NCBI RefSeq assembly: GCF_042477335.2
Contig: NC_091255.1
Span: 19,942,501-20,006,500 of the forward strand
DNA: 64,000 nucleotides
Direction: 5' to 3'
Source of the DNA: Ovis canadensis
Taxonomy: Eukaryota > Chordata > Mammalia > Artiodactyla > Bovidae
Part shown: positions 11,567 through 22,835 of the stretch, piece by piece
Layout of the letters: each line of letters starts with the position of its first letter
Numbering within the stretch: the first letter of the stretch is position 1
Notes under the pieces: generated by a model
Told to the model about the DNA's origin: nothing
Seen by the model: the letters and a program-made list of their open reading frames with translations, nothing else
The model's database searches: none
Position numbers and translations under genes: made by a program

Positions 11567-12205
11567 TTGTACAGATGGAGAAACAGTGGAGACAGTGGCA
11601 GACTTTATTTTTTTGGGCTCCAAAATCACTGCAGATGGTGACTACAGCCATGAAATAAAAAGACGCTTACTCCTTGGAAGAAAAGTTGTGACCAACCTAG
11701 ACAGCATATTAAAAAGCAGAGACATTACTTTGCCAACAAAGGTCTGTCTAGTCAAGGCTATGGTTTTTCCAGTAGTCCATGTATGGATGTGAGAATTGGA
11801 CTATAAAGAAAGCTGAGCACTGAAGAATTTATGCTTTTGAACTGTGGTGTTAGAGAAGACTCTTAAGAGTCCCTTGGACTGCAAGGAGATCCAACCGGCA
11901 ATCCTAAAGGAAATCAGTCCTGAATATTCATTGGAAGGACTGATGTTGAAGCTGAAACTCCAATACTTTGGCCACCTGATGCGAAGAGCTGACTCATTTG
12001 AAAAGACCCTGATGCTGGGAAAGATTGAAGGCAGGAGGAGAAGGGGACGACAGAGGATGAGATGGTTGGATGGCATCACCGACTCAATGGACATGAGTTT
12101 GAGTAAACTCTGGAAGTTGGTGATGGACAGGGAGGCCTGGCATGCTGCAGTCCCTGGGGTCGCAAAGAGTCGGATAAAACTGAGCCACTGAACTGAACTG
12201 AACTG
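11567..12205 (+). mobile_element. BovB LINE, 5' truncated, sense
   Basis: The frame at 11586-11792 has [20 protein letters not shown] and, after frame breaks, 11844-12191 has [19 protein letters not shown] and [16 protein letters not shown]. The 3' end carries three CTGAA units at 12188-12203. 'atgatggct' at 11558-11566 recurs at 12206-12214 and may be the TSD, though the right copy also matches the head of the next SINE. At least two frame breaks make it dead. Confidence 0.85.
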
Positions 12206-12408
12206 ATGATGGCTCAAACAGTAAAGAATCCACCTGCAATGCAGGAGACCTGGGTTTGATCCCTGGATCAGGAAGATCCCCTGGAGAAGGGAATGGCTAC
12301 CCACTCCAGTATTCTTGCCTAGAGAATTTCTTGGACAGAGGTGCCTGGTGGGCTACAGTCCATGGGGTCACAAAGAACTGGGCATGACTGAGCAACTTTC
12401 ACTTCCAC
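12206..12408 (+). mobile_element. Bov-tA SINE, sense, abutting the BovB 3' end
   Basis: The head 'gatggctcaaacagtaaaga' with the B-box-like 'gggtttgatccctgg' is followed by 'ctccagtattcttgcc' and 'gactgagcaactttcac'. The first bases of the tRNA head are missing. It touches the BovB copy directly. Confidence 0.88.
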
Positions 12409-12903
12409 TTTTTTGCTTTTTTATTTGCATATATTGTATAGTATTGTATGGAAGATTTCACGTCTGCATATTGTCTAGGATCTGATCAGGAATTTCTATT
12501 TTACTTCCTGCTGAGTTTCAAAATCTACTTGTTTTCCTCATTTTCAGCAGGATTGACTAAAGACAAGAAGTTCATAAAAATTTAGCTGTCAAAGCTGTTA
12601 AATTGAGAGGATTTTTTTTTTTTTTGGCTAGTTTTAAGGACCTAGTATGTCTCAATATTTCTCTGAATTCCAGGTTTCTTTGGCTGCTTCTTTTCCATAT
12701 CTTAGAAAAACTGACTGAACACCCTCTAGATAAGAAAAGTTCTACCTAGAAAGTGCAAAGCAAACAATTAGGAAACATCATGATGGCCAAGGAGGAAAGT
12801 AGACATCAAATACAAAATAGTAAATGTCATTATATAAAAATTCTCACTGAGGCTCAGATTGATGCTACCTCGAAAGAGCTCATTTCCAGTATATTATACA
12901 TGT
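12409..12903. other. AT-rich DNA, nothing recognised
   Basis: A T run lies at 12611-12625. No gene or further repeat was recognised. Confidence 0.4.
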
Positions 12904-12967
12904 GGGGAGAAGGAAATGGTAACCCACTCCAGTATTCTTGCCTGGGAAATCCCATGGACAGAGGACA
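12904..12967 (+). mobile_element. Truncated Bov-A SINE piece, sense
   Basis: 'ggagaaggaaatggtaaccc' to 'catggacagagga' is the middle of the unit only; it stops abruptly at a 31-bp tandem duplication. Confidence 0.8.
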
Positions 12968-13029
12968 CTAAGCACACAAACATGTGGGATCCTAACATCT
13001 AAGCACACAAACATGTGGGATCCTAACAT
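12968..13029. repeat. Perfect 31-bp tandem duplication
   Basis: The unit beginning 'ctaagcacacaaacatgtgg' and ending 'atcctaacat' occupies 12968-12998 and 12999-13029 with no mismatch. It lies exactly between two SINE pieces. Confidence 0.95.
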
Positions 13030-13034
13030 CAGTT

Positions 13035-13312
13035 TGGAGAAGGCAATGGCACCCTACTCCAGTACTCTTGCCTGGAAAATCCCATGGATGGAGGAGCCTG
13101 GTGGGCTATACAGTCCATGGGGTCGCTAAGAGTCAGACACGACTGAGCAACTTTACTTTCACTTTTCACTTTCATGCACTGGAGAAGGAAATGGCAACCC
13201 ACTCCAGTGTTCTTGCCTGGAGAATCCCAGGGACGGAGGAGCCTGGTGGGCTGCCGTCTATAGGGTCGCACAGAGTCAAACACGACTGAAGCGACTTAGC
13301 AACAGCAGCAGC
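13035..13312 (-). mobile_element. BOV-A2 SINE (dimer), 10-bp TSD
   Basis: Two Bov-A monomers are joined by 'acttttcactttcatgcact' and the element ends in a CAG-rich tail 'aacagcagcagc'. The TSD 'aacatcagtt' is seen at 13025-13034 and 13313-13322. The minus strand is the usual BOV-A2 orientation (GCTGCTGCT start). Confidence 0.92.
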
Positions 13313-13322
13313 AACATCAGTT

Positions 13323-13702
13323 AGTAGTTTGGGAGGGTAACGGACAAACAGAAGTTTTTGTGAGAGATGAACTCAGCCTGTTGGGTTTTGATGGGCCTGA
13401 ACCACTGAGAAAGTCAGGTGATTCCAAACTAACTCCTAGAACAGCTTCAGGGAATTTGCTTCAGAGTGAATTTACTGAATCTCTCTGATGGGCCACAGAA
13501 AAGGTAATCGATAACTGATTAGAAAACAAAACTAATTTTTTGAGAGCTTACCGTGTGCCAGTAATTATGCATATGCTATTCTATTCTTAAGACAGCTCTG
13601 CAAATCAAGATGTTATTGTCCCCATTTTAGAAATAAGAAAATGCTTCAGAGAAATTAAAGGATTTAGTCAAGTTAATGAGACAACTGGAATTTAAAATCA
13701 AT
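13323..13702. other. Intergenic DNA with a probable MIR tail
   Basis: At 13540-13680, 'accgtgtgccagtaatta' and 'gtccccattttagaaataag' resemble an antisense MIR. Nothing else was recognised. Confidence 0.45.
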
Positions 13703-13912
13703 CCAGTGGCTCACAGGTTAAAGCGTCTGCCTCCAATGCGGGAGACCTGGGTTCGATCCCTGGGTCGGGAAGATCCCCTGGAGAAGGAAATGGCAACCCA
13801 CTCCAGTATTCTTGCCTGGAGAATCCCATGGACGGAGGAGCCTGGTAGGCTACAGTCCACAGGGTCGCAAAGAGTCGGACACGACTGAGCAACTTCACCT
13901 TCACCTTCACCT
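13703..13912 (+). mobile_element. Bov-tA SINE, sense
   Basis: The tRNA-like head includes 'gggttcgatccctgggtcgg', and the Bov-A body includes 'ccactccagtattcttgcc' and 'gtcggacacgactgagcaac'. The tail is (TTCACC)n at 13895-13912. The element is little diverged, so young. Confidence 0.93.
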
Positions 13913-14039
13913 ATAGTCTTAGAAGTCCTTTGGTCTAAATTGGTCCTCTTTATACAAATAGGGAAGCTGAATCCCAGAAAAAGAAAATGGACTTTCAAAG
14001 TCAATGCTGTTGGTAAGTAGGAAAGCTGTAGTTAGAACC

Positions 14040-14650
14040 TGTTTGGACTGTCTGATTGCATTTATATGAAGCAAATCTATAGACAGGAAGTGATTAGTGG
14101 TTGCCTAAGGGTAAGGTCTGGAGAAGACTCTTGAGAGTCCCTCGGACTGCAAGGAGATCCAACCAGTCCATCCTAAAGGAAATTAACCCTGAATATTTAT
14201 TGCAAGGACTGATGCTGAAGCTGAAGCTCCAATACTTTGACCACCTCATGCAAAGAGCCTACTTATTGGAAAAGACCCTGATGCTGGAAAAGAATGAAGG
14301 CGGGAGAAGAAGGGGATGACAGAGGATAAGACGGTTAGATGGCATCACCAACTTGATAGACAGGAGTTTGAGCAAACTCCGGGAGATAGTGAAGGATGGG
14401 GAAGCCTGGTGAGCTGCAGTTCATGGAGCCACAAAGAATTGGACACAATATAGTGACAGAACAAGCATAGCGTCTGTGAGGTATAAGGGGGTGATCACTA
14501 GATGACACAGAGCCTTTTTTTGAGGTGTTGAAAATGTCCTAAGGTTGATTATGATAATAGTCAACAACTCTGTGAACATACTAAAAATCATTGATTTGCA
14601 CACTTTAAATAGATGAATTACATGGTGTGTGAATTATATCTCAAAAAAGC
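14040..14650 (+). mobile_element. Old L1 3' UTR, sense, split by a BovB fragment
   Basis: The left part is at 14040-14112 ('gcatttatatgaagcaaatc', 'tgattagtggttgcctaag'). The right part is at about 14465-14650 ('gtcctaaggttgattatgat', 'gtgtgaattatatctcaaaa'). The BovB piece lies between them. Confidence 0.6.
14113..14460 (+). mobile_element. BovB LINE 3' fragment, sense, decayed
   Basis: The frame at 14101-14319 keeps [20 protein letters not shown] and [17 protein letters not shown]. The 3' end 'ggacacaatatagtgacag' is diverged. It has many more substitutions than the other BovB copies in the window, suggesting greater age. Confidence 0.8.
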
Positions 14651-15029
14651 TTTTAAAAAATGCATCAGTGAAATAGAGTATTATAATTAGAGCACTTCTG
14701 TTAGTACAAGGCCATACAAAGAGGCAGCAAAATAAAACTTTTCCAAATGTTTTAAAAAATGACCCTTAAAACTCAAAAGAAAACTGAGGTGAGGTATGAA
14801 TTTGAAAAGTCACAAGATCAAGGCTGACTATAATCAAGTCACCTAACATGGGTTCTCACTCAACGTGTTGAGATCTTTCAAGAAATCACAAGGGCTCCCA
14901 TTGTCAGTTTCAGGTCCTGTGTTTCTTCACATTCAAAAAATTTCTGAACAAGAAGGAAAGGGTTTAGTTGTGATAACAATGAGAAAAGAGGAGAATGCTT
15001 TCTGGGGGGCGTGGAGACAGTGGTTGAAA
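14651..15029. other. Intergenic DNA, nothing recognised
   Basis: No gene or named repeat seen. Confidence 0.35.
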
Positions 15030-15160
15030 TCCACAGAGATATATTAAAAGCCTATTGTATGTTTTGTACTAGGCCTTGTAGGAAACACAAAGATGAATAA
15101 AAATACTATGTCCTTGCCCATTAGGAGCTTGCAAACTCTAGAAGAGAAGATAGAGAAAAT
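15030..15160. mobile_element. Possible ancient mammalian repeat (MIR/L2-type)
   Basis: 'gcctattgtatgttttgtac', 'cacaaagatgaataaaaata' and 'ttaggagcttgcaaactcta' recall the widespread 'cactgtgctagg ... gatgaataag ... ggagcttaca' text. The family is not fixed. Confidence 0.4.
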
Positions 15161-16353
15161 GATCAAGCTGCCTGAGATGGAGAGATGGAGGGAGGAGGGA
15201 CTATCTGTCCTGAAGTTTCCTGTCACGTTTCATGCATCACAAGGTTAAAAACCTGGAAAAGCACTAACCGGACTGGTTACAGTCATGACACGGTGTGATG
15301 GATGTTTCTTTCTCACGTGTCTGGTCAGGTCAATCTAAACTTTTCCAGTGTAGATCCTCCAGCAAATGCAACAGTCCCTCTCGGTGATGTGGTTTCTCGT
15401 TTCCTCCCCGTTTCCTTCACCGTCTCCTGTTGATCTCCCCACATCTAAATGGAGAGCAGAGCACAGTCCTTCCTGACCTTAAAGATAGCCATCTCTGTCT
15501 CCTGTGGCAATCAGAGTTTACCTGTCGGAGCCCCAAATTGGCCACTTGTTGCACGCAAGGCTTCTGTTGCCTTTTTTTTTTTTTTAATAGAGCCAGTAAT
15601 GTTCTGGGTGACTCTGCGGTTAACTGTGGTCTGACCCTGCACCTCAGTGGTTTTATTAGCTGTGTGTTTGGCTCTGGGATCCTCTCTCCAGCTATTGTCG
15701 TTATTGAGACTATTTGTGTCTCCAGCGAATCTCCCCTAAATCCCTGGCTGTTATCTGGCCTGGGTATGTGTGTCTAAGAAGTGAGTGCATTCCTGTCTGA
15801 AGTATGTCCTGACTGTCTCTGATAGCAGCCATTTCTGACCTAACTTTACTGGTACTCAGATTGATATGATTAAGATTAATGAGGCTCCCTCTCAGTCATG
15901 AACCTATTCAAGGATAAACTTGTAAATCCAATGAGTTCTGAAGATGACTAGTTACTACTTACCTTTCAACCTTTAGGGATTTGAAGGATGATTTACAACT
16001 GCAGTCTTTTTCCCTCCAACAATCTCATTAGAAAGACATCGAGAAAGATACTGCTTCTGCAGCCCCCAGCTTATTTTTCATGGAAAAATAGCTTTTATTA
16101 ATAACAATCCATAAATTAGATTTATCTGTTTGTAACAAACAGTGGTTCAATAAAGTCATGGCCCCAAAGGCAGGATAAACCACACACCAACTGAAAAATG
16201 TACCGTTCTCATGTTTTCTGTGATAAAATCCTTCCTGGAACGGATGCTTTCAAAATGACGATTTAGAGAACAGTAAAGATCTAGAAAGACAGACAAGAAA
16301 ATTACAAAATTGTACTAATGTAAAGATAAAGTTGTGAAAAGTATAAGGAGTCT
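15161..16353. other. Intergenic DNA, nothing recognised
   Basis: A T run lies at 15573-15586. Two overlapping frames near 15430-15777 have no family match and no codon support. Confidence 0.4.
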
Positions 16354-16364
16354 GATTGTATGGT

Positions 16365-16580
16365 TGTTGTTATTATTTAGTTGCTAGGTCATGTCCAGCT
16401 CTTTTGTGACCACATGGATTGTAGCCAGATGGGTTCCTCTGTCCATGGGATTTCCCAGGCAAGAATACTGGATGGGGTTGCCATTTCCTTCTCCAGGGGA
16501 TCTTCCTGACTCAGGGATCGAACCCACATCTCCTCCATTGGCCCTTGGATTTCCTTACTGCTGAGCCACCAGGGAAGCCC
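16365..16580 (-). mobile_element. Bov-tA SINE, antisense, perfect 11-bp TSD
   Basis: The TSD 'gattgtatggt' is at 16354-16364 and 16581-16591. The internal B-box complement is 'gggatcgaacccacatctc' and the head complement is 'gagccaccagggaagccc'. The full unit is present. Confidence 0.95.
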
Positions 16581-16754
16581 GATTGTATGGTAGAGCCTGT
16601 TTCAGGGAGTTAAGTTTTCCAGGTAGCTGGGTGCTTGCCCTTTAAGTACACTTTTCCATGAGTTTAACCAATGCCATTTCCCTGGCTTTTTAAACGGTTA
16701 TAAGTTAATCTTCTTTTTGTGACTCGGAGCCAGCCCTATGAACGCGGAGGCAGC

Positions 16755-17100
16755 ATTAACAGTGGAAAAAGCACTGGCTCTAAAGTCTGCAAACCTGCGT
16801 TTAAATACTGGCTCCTGCTCTTCAGAGCTATGTGACCTTGGGCACATTTCTTGATGTTTTTGAGCTCTACTTTCGCATTTATAAAATGAGAGTGGTGGAA
16901 TGAAACTTAACAGTGGCTGATTTGAGGACTAAGTAATATAATGCAGTGGTTTTAAGTATTTCTCACCCCATAGTTCTTTTTGCAAATGGTATCTTATGCA
17001 GAGTCCATTGTGAACAAATAAAAGTGGAAATGCTTTGAGTTTTAAAAGTCACTGTATCTAGTACAGAGCCTGGCACATAGTAGATTTTGCTTAAACAACA
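16755..17100 (+). mobile_element. MIR SINE, sense
   Basis: 'aaagcactggctctaaagtc', 'tatgtgaccttgggcacatt' and 'cgcatttataaaatgagagt' give an almost complete MIR core. The tail 'agcctggcacatagtagatt' is present. Confidence 0.85.
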
Positions 17101-17159
17101 GCAGTTTAGTACTGTTATCATTTCATGGGAAGCTTTTATTCGTATTAATGCTTCTATTC

Positions 17160-17930
17160 TTGTATCTACTTTTTTAAAAAAGTTGAAGTATCGTTGATTT
17201 ATAGTATTGTGTTAGTTTCGAGTGTATAGCAAAGCGAGTCAGTTACACATACATACGTATGTATGTATATATATATTTTTTCCGATTCTTTTCCACTATA
17301 TGTTAAAATATTAAATACAGTTCCTTGTGCTATACAGTAGGTTCTTATTTATCTGTCTTACATATAGTAATGTGTATCTGTTAACCCCAAACTCCTAATT
17401 TATCTCTCCCCTCCTCTTTCCCTTTCTGTAATCATAAGCTTATTTTCTATGTCTGTGAGTCTATTTCCGCTTTGTAAATAAGTTCCTTTGTATCATTTTT
17501 TAAAGATTCTACATATAAGTGATATCAAGTGATATTTGTTTTTCTGTCTGACTTAACCTGATAATCTCTAGGTCATTCCATGTTGCTTTTAAAAATTCTT
17601 TCTCATGGTTAAGTAATATTCCATTATATATAATTCATACACACACCCACACACATATATATATATACACACATATATAGCATATCTTCTTTATCCATTT
17701 ATCTGTCAGTGGACATATAGGTTATTTCTATGTCTTGACTATTGTCAATAGTGCGGCTATGAACATGGGGCACACGCATCTTTTCAAATTAGAGATTTTG
17801 TCTTTTCTGGATACATGCCCAGGAATGGGATTGCTAGATCATATGGTAGCTCTACTTTTAGTTTCTTAAGGAACCTCCATACCGTTCTCCATGATGGCTG
17901 CACCAATCTTATATCTGCTTTCTTAATGTG
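17160..17930 (-). mobile_element. L1 3' UTR of ruminant type, antisense
   Basis: Antisense landmarks are 'ttgaagtatcgttgatttat', 'cttgtgctatacagtaggtt', 'cttatttatctgtc', 'atggctgcaccaat' and 'tgggattgctagatcatatg'. A (TA)n/(CA)n low-complexity stretch lies at 17630-17680. Confidence 0.8.
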
Positions 17931-18224
17931 GTCTTGCCATCAAGATGTCTTTTATCTCTTCTCCTTGTAATCATTGCTCTTGCTTACAGAAACCTTTCTT
18001 CCTCTTTTCACCTGTCACTTCTCTCTGATCAGCTCTGGACTTGCAGGCAACCACGACTTAGAATTATGTGCAAAACAAGAGCAACCAAGTTCTGCAAGAG
18101 GGTTTTGTACCCCTTATGTGAGTAAAATACACAATCACCTACTTTGGACTTATACTCTGTAACCCAAATCTTGGTTATCCAGAAATATTTTCTGAAAATA
18201 CCTATATGGGGGAAAGAATCTGAG

Positions 18225-18360
18225 TTTGGGAAAGCCAAATCTGAATGTTTGACTTCCATACTTGTTAGTTATATGACCTTGGGCAAGTTACTTGATTTCG
18301 CTGAACCTCTTTAAAGAAAATGAAATCTGTGTGGTAGAATTACAATGACTGAATGAAGAT
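18225..18360 (+). mobile_element. MIR SINE fragment, sense
   Basis: 'tagttatatgaccttgggca' and 'agttacttgatttcgctgaa' are the MIR core. Confidence 0.75.
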
Positions 18361-18376
18361 ATATATATATATATAG
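18360..18376. repeat. (AT)n simple repeat
   Basis: A pure AT run followed by related ATATATAG text to about 18400. Confidence 0.85.
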
Positions 18377-18426
18377 ATACATATAAAAATATATATAGTA
18401 GATAATGGAGTCCTAGACACATAGTA

Positions 18427-18658
18427 CGTGTGTGTGTGTGTGTGTGTGTGCGCTCAGTCGCTCAGTCATGTCCAACTCTTTGCGACTATGTGGACTGTAC
18501 CCCACCAGGCTCCTCTGGGATTCTCCAGGCAAGAATACTGGATTGGGTCACCATGCCCTATTTCAGGGGATCTTCCCCACTCAGGGGTCGAACCTGCATC
18601 TCCTGTATTTCCTGCACTGCAGGTGGATTCTTTACTGCTGAGCCACCAGGAAAGCCTG
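18427..18658 (-). mobile_element. Bov-tA SINE, antisense, with (GT)n at its tail
   Basis: A (GT)12 run at 18428-18450 abuts 'cgctcagtcgctcagtcatg'. The body and the head complement 'gagccaccaggaaagcc' follow. Three overlapping frames starting MCVCVC are by-products of the GT run. Confidence 0.92.
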
Positions 18659-18777
18659 CTGCATTCTTGATCATGCACTGTGCTGAGCTATCCTCTCTGT
18701 TAATTTTCCACATAAAATCTTGACGGTCATGTGAACTGGAATTTGATTGCTTTGAGTAGCATCAATAGCTAAAAGGT

Positions 18778-18895
18778 TTGGGGACTTCTCTGGCGGTCCA
18801 GTGGTTAAGACTCCACTTTCCCTATGCAGGGGTATGGATTCAGTCCCTGGTGGGAGCACTAAGATCCCACGTGCCGTGGCCAAAAAAAAAAATAA
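18778..18895 (+). mobile_element. Short CHR-like SINE, sense, with A-tail
   Basis: 'ggggacttctctggcggtcc', 'agtggttaagactccac', 'actaagatcccacgtgcc' and an A run at 18882-18890. Confidence 0.85.
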
Positions 18896-19692
18896 TTAAA
18901 GGGTTTTGTCTGCTTCAACTCAGGTCTTCATAAAGACTTTTAAAAGGATCTTTGGAGAATAAATATATATTACAGAATAAACTATATTTTATCAAATAGT
19001 TAATTTAAACCTAAGTATAAATACAACTATAGTAATAAATGATACATTTCCAATGTTAAGTACTGGAAGAATGGCTTTCTGTAGGTCTAATTCAGACCCC
19101 CATCTTCCCTTGTACGCCGTCTGCCTGTCTTCGTGCTGTCTGTAGTCCTCACTTTTCGACCCTGTCCAAATGCTTTTAACTAATCGCAGAAAATTTTCAG
19201 CTTCTCTGTCTGCAGTGGCTCAAAGTTTAGTCTTTAATGACAGTCCTTTTGAACTGTACTTCCATAGCACTAGCAAAAGCTCTTCTGCGTCTGCTCCCGA
19301 GCAGAACCACTGAAAGCTCTCACATGGGAAGGCTGATTCTCTGTGGCCGTGCTCCCTGCAGAAGGCATGGCACCGCCGTCCACTCCTTATCTCACGCAGC
19401 TTGCGTATCTCTTGCGCTCGCTCACTTGTTTGCATTGTCGCTCTCTCTGTCTCTCTCTGTTTCTTCTTTTAAGAGTGAGACTAGTTTCAGGTTGAAACAA
19501 CTTGAGAAGTCTTCTCCGCTGTGCAGAAGAAATGATATTCTGTGTCATACCACACTTTCCTTTCTGGCTGTGGCAAACCAGAGTTCTGTCTAAATATTTC
19601 AGGCCCATGGGTATGGGAACATCAACTATCTAAGGATATCTTACTGAGTTATGCAAAATTTCCTACTTGTTTCCTTTGTTTTGTGTTGTTTT
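18896..19692. other. Intergenic DNA, nothing recognised
   Basis: A CT-rich run (CTCTCTGT units) lies at 19437-19462. Frames of 71-118 residues on both strands around 19220-19608 overlap each other and match nothing I recognise. Confidence 0.4.
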
Positions 19693-19703
19693 ACTGTATT
19701 GTT

Positions 19704-19976
19704 TGGAGAAGACACTGGTGACCCACTCCAGTACTCTTGCCTGGAAAATCCCATGGGCAGAGGAGCCTGGTAGGCTGCAGTCCATGGGGTCGCAAAGAGT
19801 CAGACACGACTGAGTGACTTCACTTCACTTTTCACTCTCATGCATTGGAGAAGGAAATGGCAACCCACTCCAGTGTTCTTGCCTGGAGAATCCCAGGGAC
19901 GGGGGAGCCTGGTGAGCTGCCGTCTATGGGGTCGCACAGAGTCGGACACGACTGACATGACTTAGTAGCAGCAGCA
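19704..19976 (-). mobile_element. BOV-A2 SINE (dimer), perfect 11-bp TSD
   Basis: The TSD 'actgtattgtt' is at 19693-19703 and 19977-19987. Two monomers are joined by 'cacttttcactctcatgcat', with an AGCAGCAGCA tail. Confidence 0.95.
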
Positions 19977-20228
19977 ACTGTATTGTTCTCTCATTTAATT
20001 CTGATCACGAAACGTAAGGTTTTATAAAACAGTCTCTGAGAACAAGAAAATCACTAAAACTAAAATTGGAGAAAGTATAAAAGAAAAAGGAATCAAGTTA
20101 GACAACAGATTTAATTCCTTTTAAAAATTTATACCCTCATTTAAGCCTTGATTGCACCTACCCAAGGTAGTTTTTGAGGTCCTTGGTGATAAAGAGATGC
20201 TACATGCTTTCTTTAAATGATAAGTCCC

Positions 20229-20433
20229 AAGTGAAAGTGTTAGTCACTCAGTTATGTCTGAGTTTTTTGTAACCCATGGGCTATAGCCCACCAGGCTCCT
20301 CTGTCCATGGGATTTCCCAGGCAAGAATACTGGAGTGGGTAGCCATTCCCTTCTCCAGGGACTCTTCCCAACCCAGGGATTAAACTCGCACAGCAGGCAG
20401 ATTCTTTACCGTCTGAACCACCAGGGAAGCCCT
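20229..20433 (-). mobile_element. Bov-tA SINE, antisense
   Basis: 'ttagtcactcagttatgtct', 'aatactggagtgggtagcca' and 'gaaccaccagggaagccc' mark the full unit; the B-box complement is mutated ('gggattaaactcgcac'). Confidence 0.92.
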
Positions 20434-21594
20434 AGTGAGACTTTTAAGAAGTTTAAGATCAGTCTTTTAAGCAGTGAACCCATAAGGTGATGAGGATTCA
20501 CTCTTGCTGCCGTGAAGCAAAAAAGATTCTGATAGAGGTTTTCTTTCGGAAGGATGTAAACTCAGCACCAGCCAAAAGCCATTGGTAGATCAGAGGGAGC
20601 CCTGGAAGCTTCAGGAATGGTACCTTTCTGCGTGAAAAGAAGGATTCACAGGAAGGCAGTGGCTGGCCCCAGGACAACAGCTTGCTGAACTCAGGGCCAC
20701 TTGGGAGATCTGAGGCTTGGAGAGCCTGGAAGACAGCAGTCTACGGCGGCACCAGAGAGCTTTGAAGCCAGTGAGGCTTCCACAATCTGGGCTCTACAGC
20801 CGGTCCAGGCCCCACACTGAACATCTCCAGATGGGCCTGCATCTCAGCTGCCTTTCAGAGCTGGGCCGAGGGGAGGTTTGAGAGATCTGAGAGAAAAACA
20901 AGAGGCCCAAAGTAAAGAAAGCTGGACAGGAAGTTTCCTAGCACCGCAGAGGCCAGCAGTGGCAAGAGAATAGCGCGTCCCCCCACCAGCACTCAACCTT
21001 TTACGAAATGCAAAGATTGTGTCAGCGTTTCCATTTTAAACCCCTAATTTCATAGGCTTACAGCTCAAGTCATAAAAATTCACTCTGGGCTGGAGTTTGG
21101 CAACCCGTCTCTTAGCTGTTCTTGTGTGTGCAAAAGTAAAGACGTTTCTAGTTTCAGACCTTTGGGGGACTTCTAGAAATACCCCCAAAACTTCATCTGG
21201 GAAAAAGGAGTTTCTAACCTGTTATCTTCTATGCAGCAAAAGCCTGCTTCTACAAATACATGAGAAATCTGTTTTGAGAAGATAACATTGTCCCACCGGA
21301 AATATGGATTCTCTACACACTGCCCGAGGACAGTGGAAATGAGTGGAATCTAAGGTTATTGCATATTTCGAGTAAAATGTCATGTGACCTTCACTTTCCC
21401 TCACCACCGGGGGCTGGAGCTGTTCTTGTCCTAAAAGACATTTGAATTTCCAACTGAGCAGCTTTGTAGGGGGTTGGAGTCAGCGGTTGATTCCAATTTT
21501 TACAGGTTATTGGATCTTGACTGTTTACACCTCAATTTAGACTTCCCTTGAAGGTTTGGTACAATCAGAAAAGATAATATGTGTCAACACAGTC
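20434..21594. other. Intergenic DNA, moderately GC-rich, nothing recognised
   Basis: No repeat named in about 1.1 kb. The region 20640-20960 is GC-richer than its flanks. No coding exon could be supported. Confidence 0.35.
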
Positions 21595-21602
21595 TGACAT
21601 AT

Positions 21603-21794
21603 TTTCTGTTCAGTCGCTCAGTCGTGTCCGACTCTTTGCGACCTCACTCTGCAGCACGCCAGGCTTCCCTGTCCTTCACCATCTCTCAGAGTTTTCTCAA
21701 ACTCATGTCCATTGGGTCAGTGATGCTATCCAACCATCTCAGCCTCTGATGCCCCCTTCTCCTCCTGCCCTCAATCTTCCCCAGCATCAGAGTA
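21603..21794 (-). mobile_element. BovB 3' end fragment, antisense, 8-bp TSD
   Basis: 'gttcagtcgctcagtcgtgt' to 'cttccccagcatcagagta' is the BovB 3' terminus. The TSD 'tgacatat' is at 21595-21602 and 21795-21802. Confidence 0.85.
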
Positions 21795-21903
21795 TGACAT
21801 ATAACAGACTGACTTTCATCAGGAGAAACTTAATGGTAACTCAGGAAAGTATATGGGTAGTCATTACTGAAAAGTCCTCTAACCTCTTCATTTTAAGATT
21901 TCC

Positions 21904-22080
21904 AGGGACTTCCCTGATGGTCCAGTGGCTGAGCCTCCACAGTCCCAATGCAGAGGGCCTGGGTTCAATCCCTAGCTGGGGAACTAGATCCCATATGCTG
22001 GAACTAAGTTCGAAGGCTGCAACTGAAAAAAGAAAAGATATCAAATGCCACAATGAAGATCCCACATGCTGTATCTAAGA
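21904..22080 (+). mobile_element. CHR-like SINE, sense
   Basis: 'gggacttccctgatggtcca', 'cctgggttcaatccctagct', 'ggaactagatcccatatgct', then a diverged body. Confidence 0.82.
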
Positions 22081-22416
22081 CGTTGCACAGTCAAAGAAAA
22101 ATAAGTCAATATGTCCACCCATTCTGCTCTTCCCTAATACCTCTCACTGGCCCCTGAAGCTACGAAGACATTAAAAATATTGGGTAAATTGAAAAATAAA
22201 TTCCCAAGAGAAAGCTCCTAACAGTGACGTTATAAACTCCAACGTTTGATTAATCAGACAAGTGACTAGGAGTTAATAATTCTATGGGTATGATGGGGTC
22301 TCTGAGACCTGTGAGAGCTTGAATCAGATGACTCAGCTCTGTAAGAGATGCTCAGGCAGCCCAGCTCCTTGTCACAGTCAGCTTGATCTGAAAAGAAGTT
22401 AGGAGAGGCTGGTCTT
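22081..22416. other. Intergenic DNA, nothing recognised
   Basis: No gene or further repeat seen. Confidence 0.3.
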
Positions 22417-22577
22417 GGGACGTCCCTCGTGATCCAGTGGCTAGGACTCCCCCACTCCCAATGCAGAGGTCCCGGGTTTGATCCCTGATTCATAAACTAG
22501 ATCCCAGTTCTGCAACCAAAGATCCTCCATGCCACATGAAGACTAAATGCAGCCAAATAAATAAAACTAAATAAATG
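22417..22577 (+). mobile_element. CHR-like SINE, sense
   Basis: 'gggacgtccctcgtgatcca', 'ccgggtttgatccctgattc', 'gcagccaaataaataaaact'. It is directly followed by another copy in the same orientation. Confidence 0.82.
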
Positions 22578-22587
22578 TAAATATTAG

Positions 22588-22835
22588 GGACTTCCCTGGT
22601 GGCCCAGCGGTCGAGAGACTGCCTTGAAAGGCAGGGGATGTGGGTTCGATCCCTGGACAGGGAACTAGGGTCCTGCGTGCCATGGAGCAACTAGGCCCAT
22701 CCACAACTACTGAGCTCATGCACCACAACTTGAGCGTCTGTGCCCCGCAACAAAAGATCTCCCGTGACACAGTGAGGATCCCGCATGCCACAGCTAAGAC
22801 CCGACACAGCCACATAATGAGTATTTTAAAAATAC
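22588..22835 (+). mobile_element. CHR-like SINE, sense, longer form
   Basis: 'agggacttccctggtggccc', 'gtgggttcgatccctggaca', 'cacaactactgagctcatgc', 'cacagctaagacccgacaca'. It forms a head-to-tail pair with the copy before it. Confidence 0.85.

Noticed and set aside
11801-12304. A 167-residue minus frame
   Set aside because: Antisense shadow of the BovB 3' end joined to the adjacent Bov-tA.
13741-13770. tRNA-like B-box sequence (gggttcgatccctgg), repeated many times in the window
   Set aside because: These are heads of Bov-tA and CHR-like SINEs, not tRNA genes; no cloverleaf with an anticodon arm is kept.
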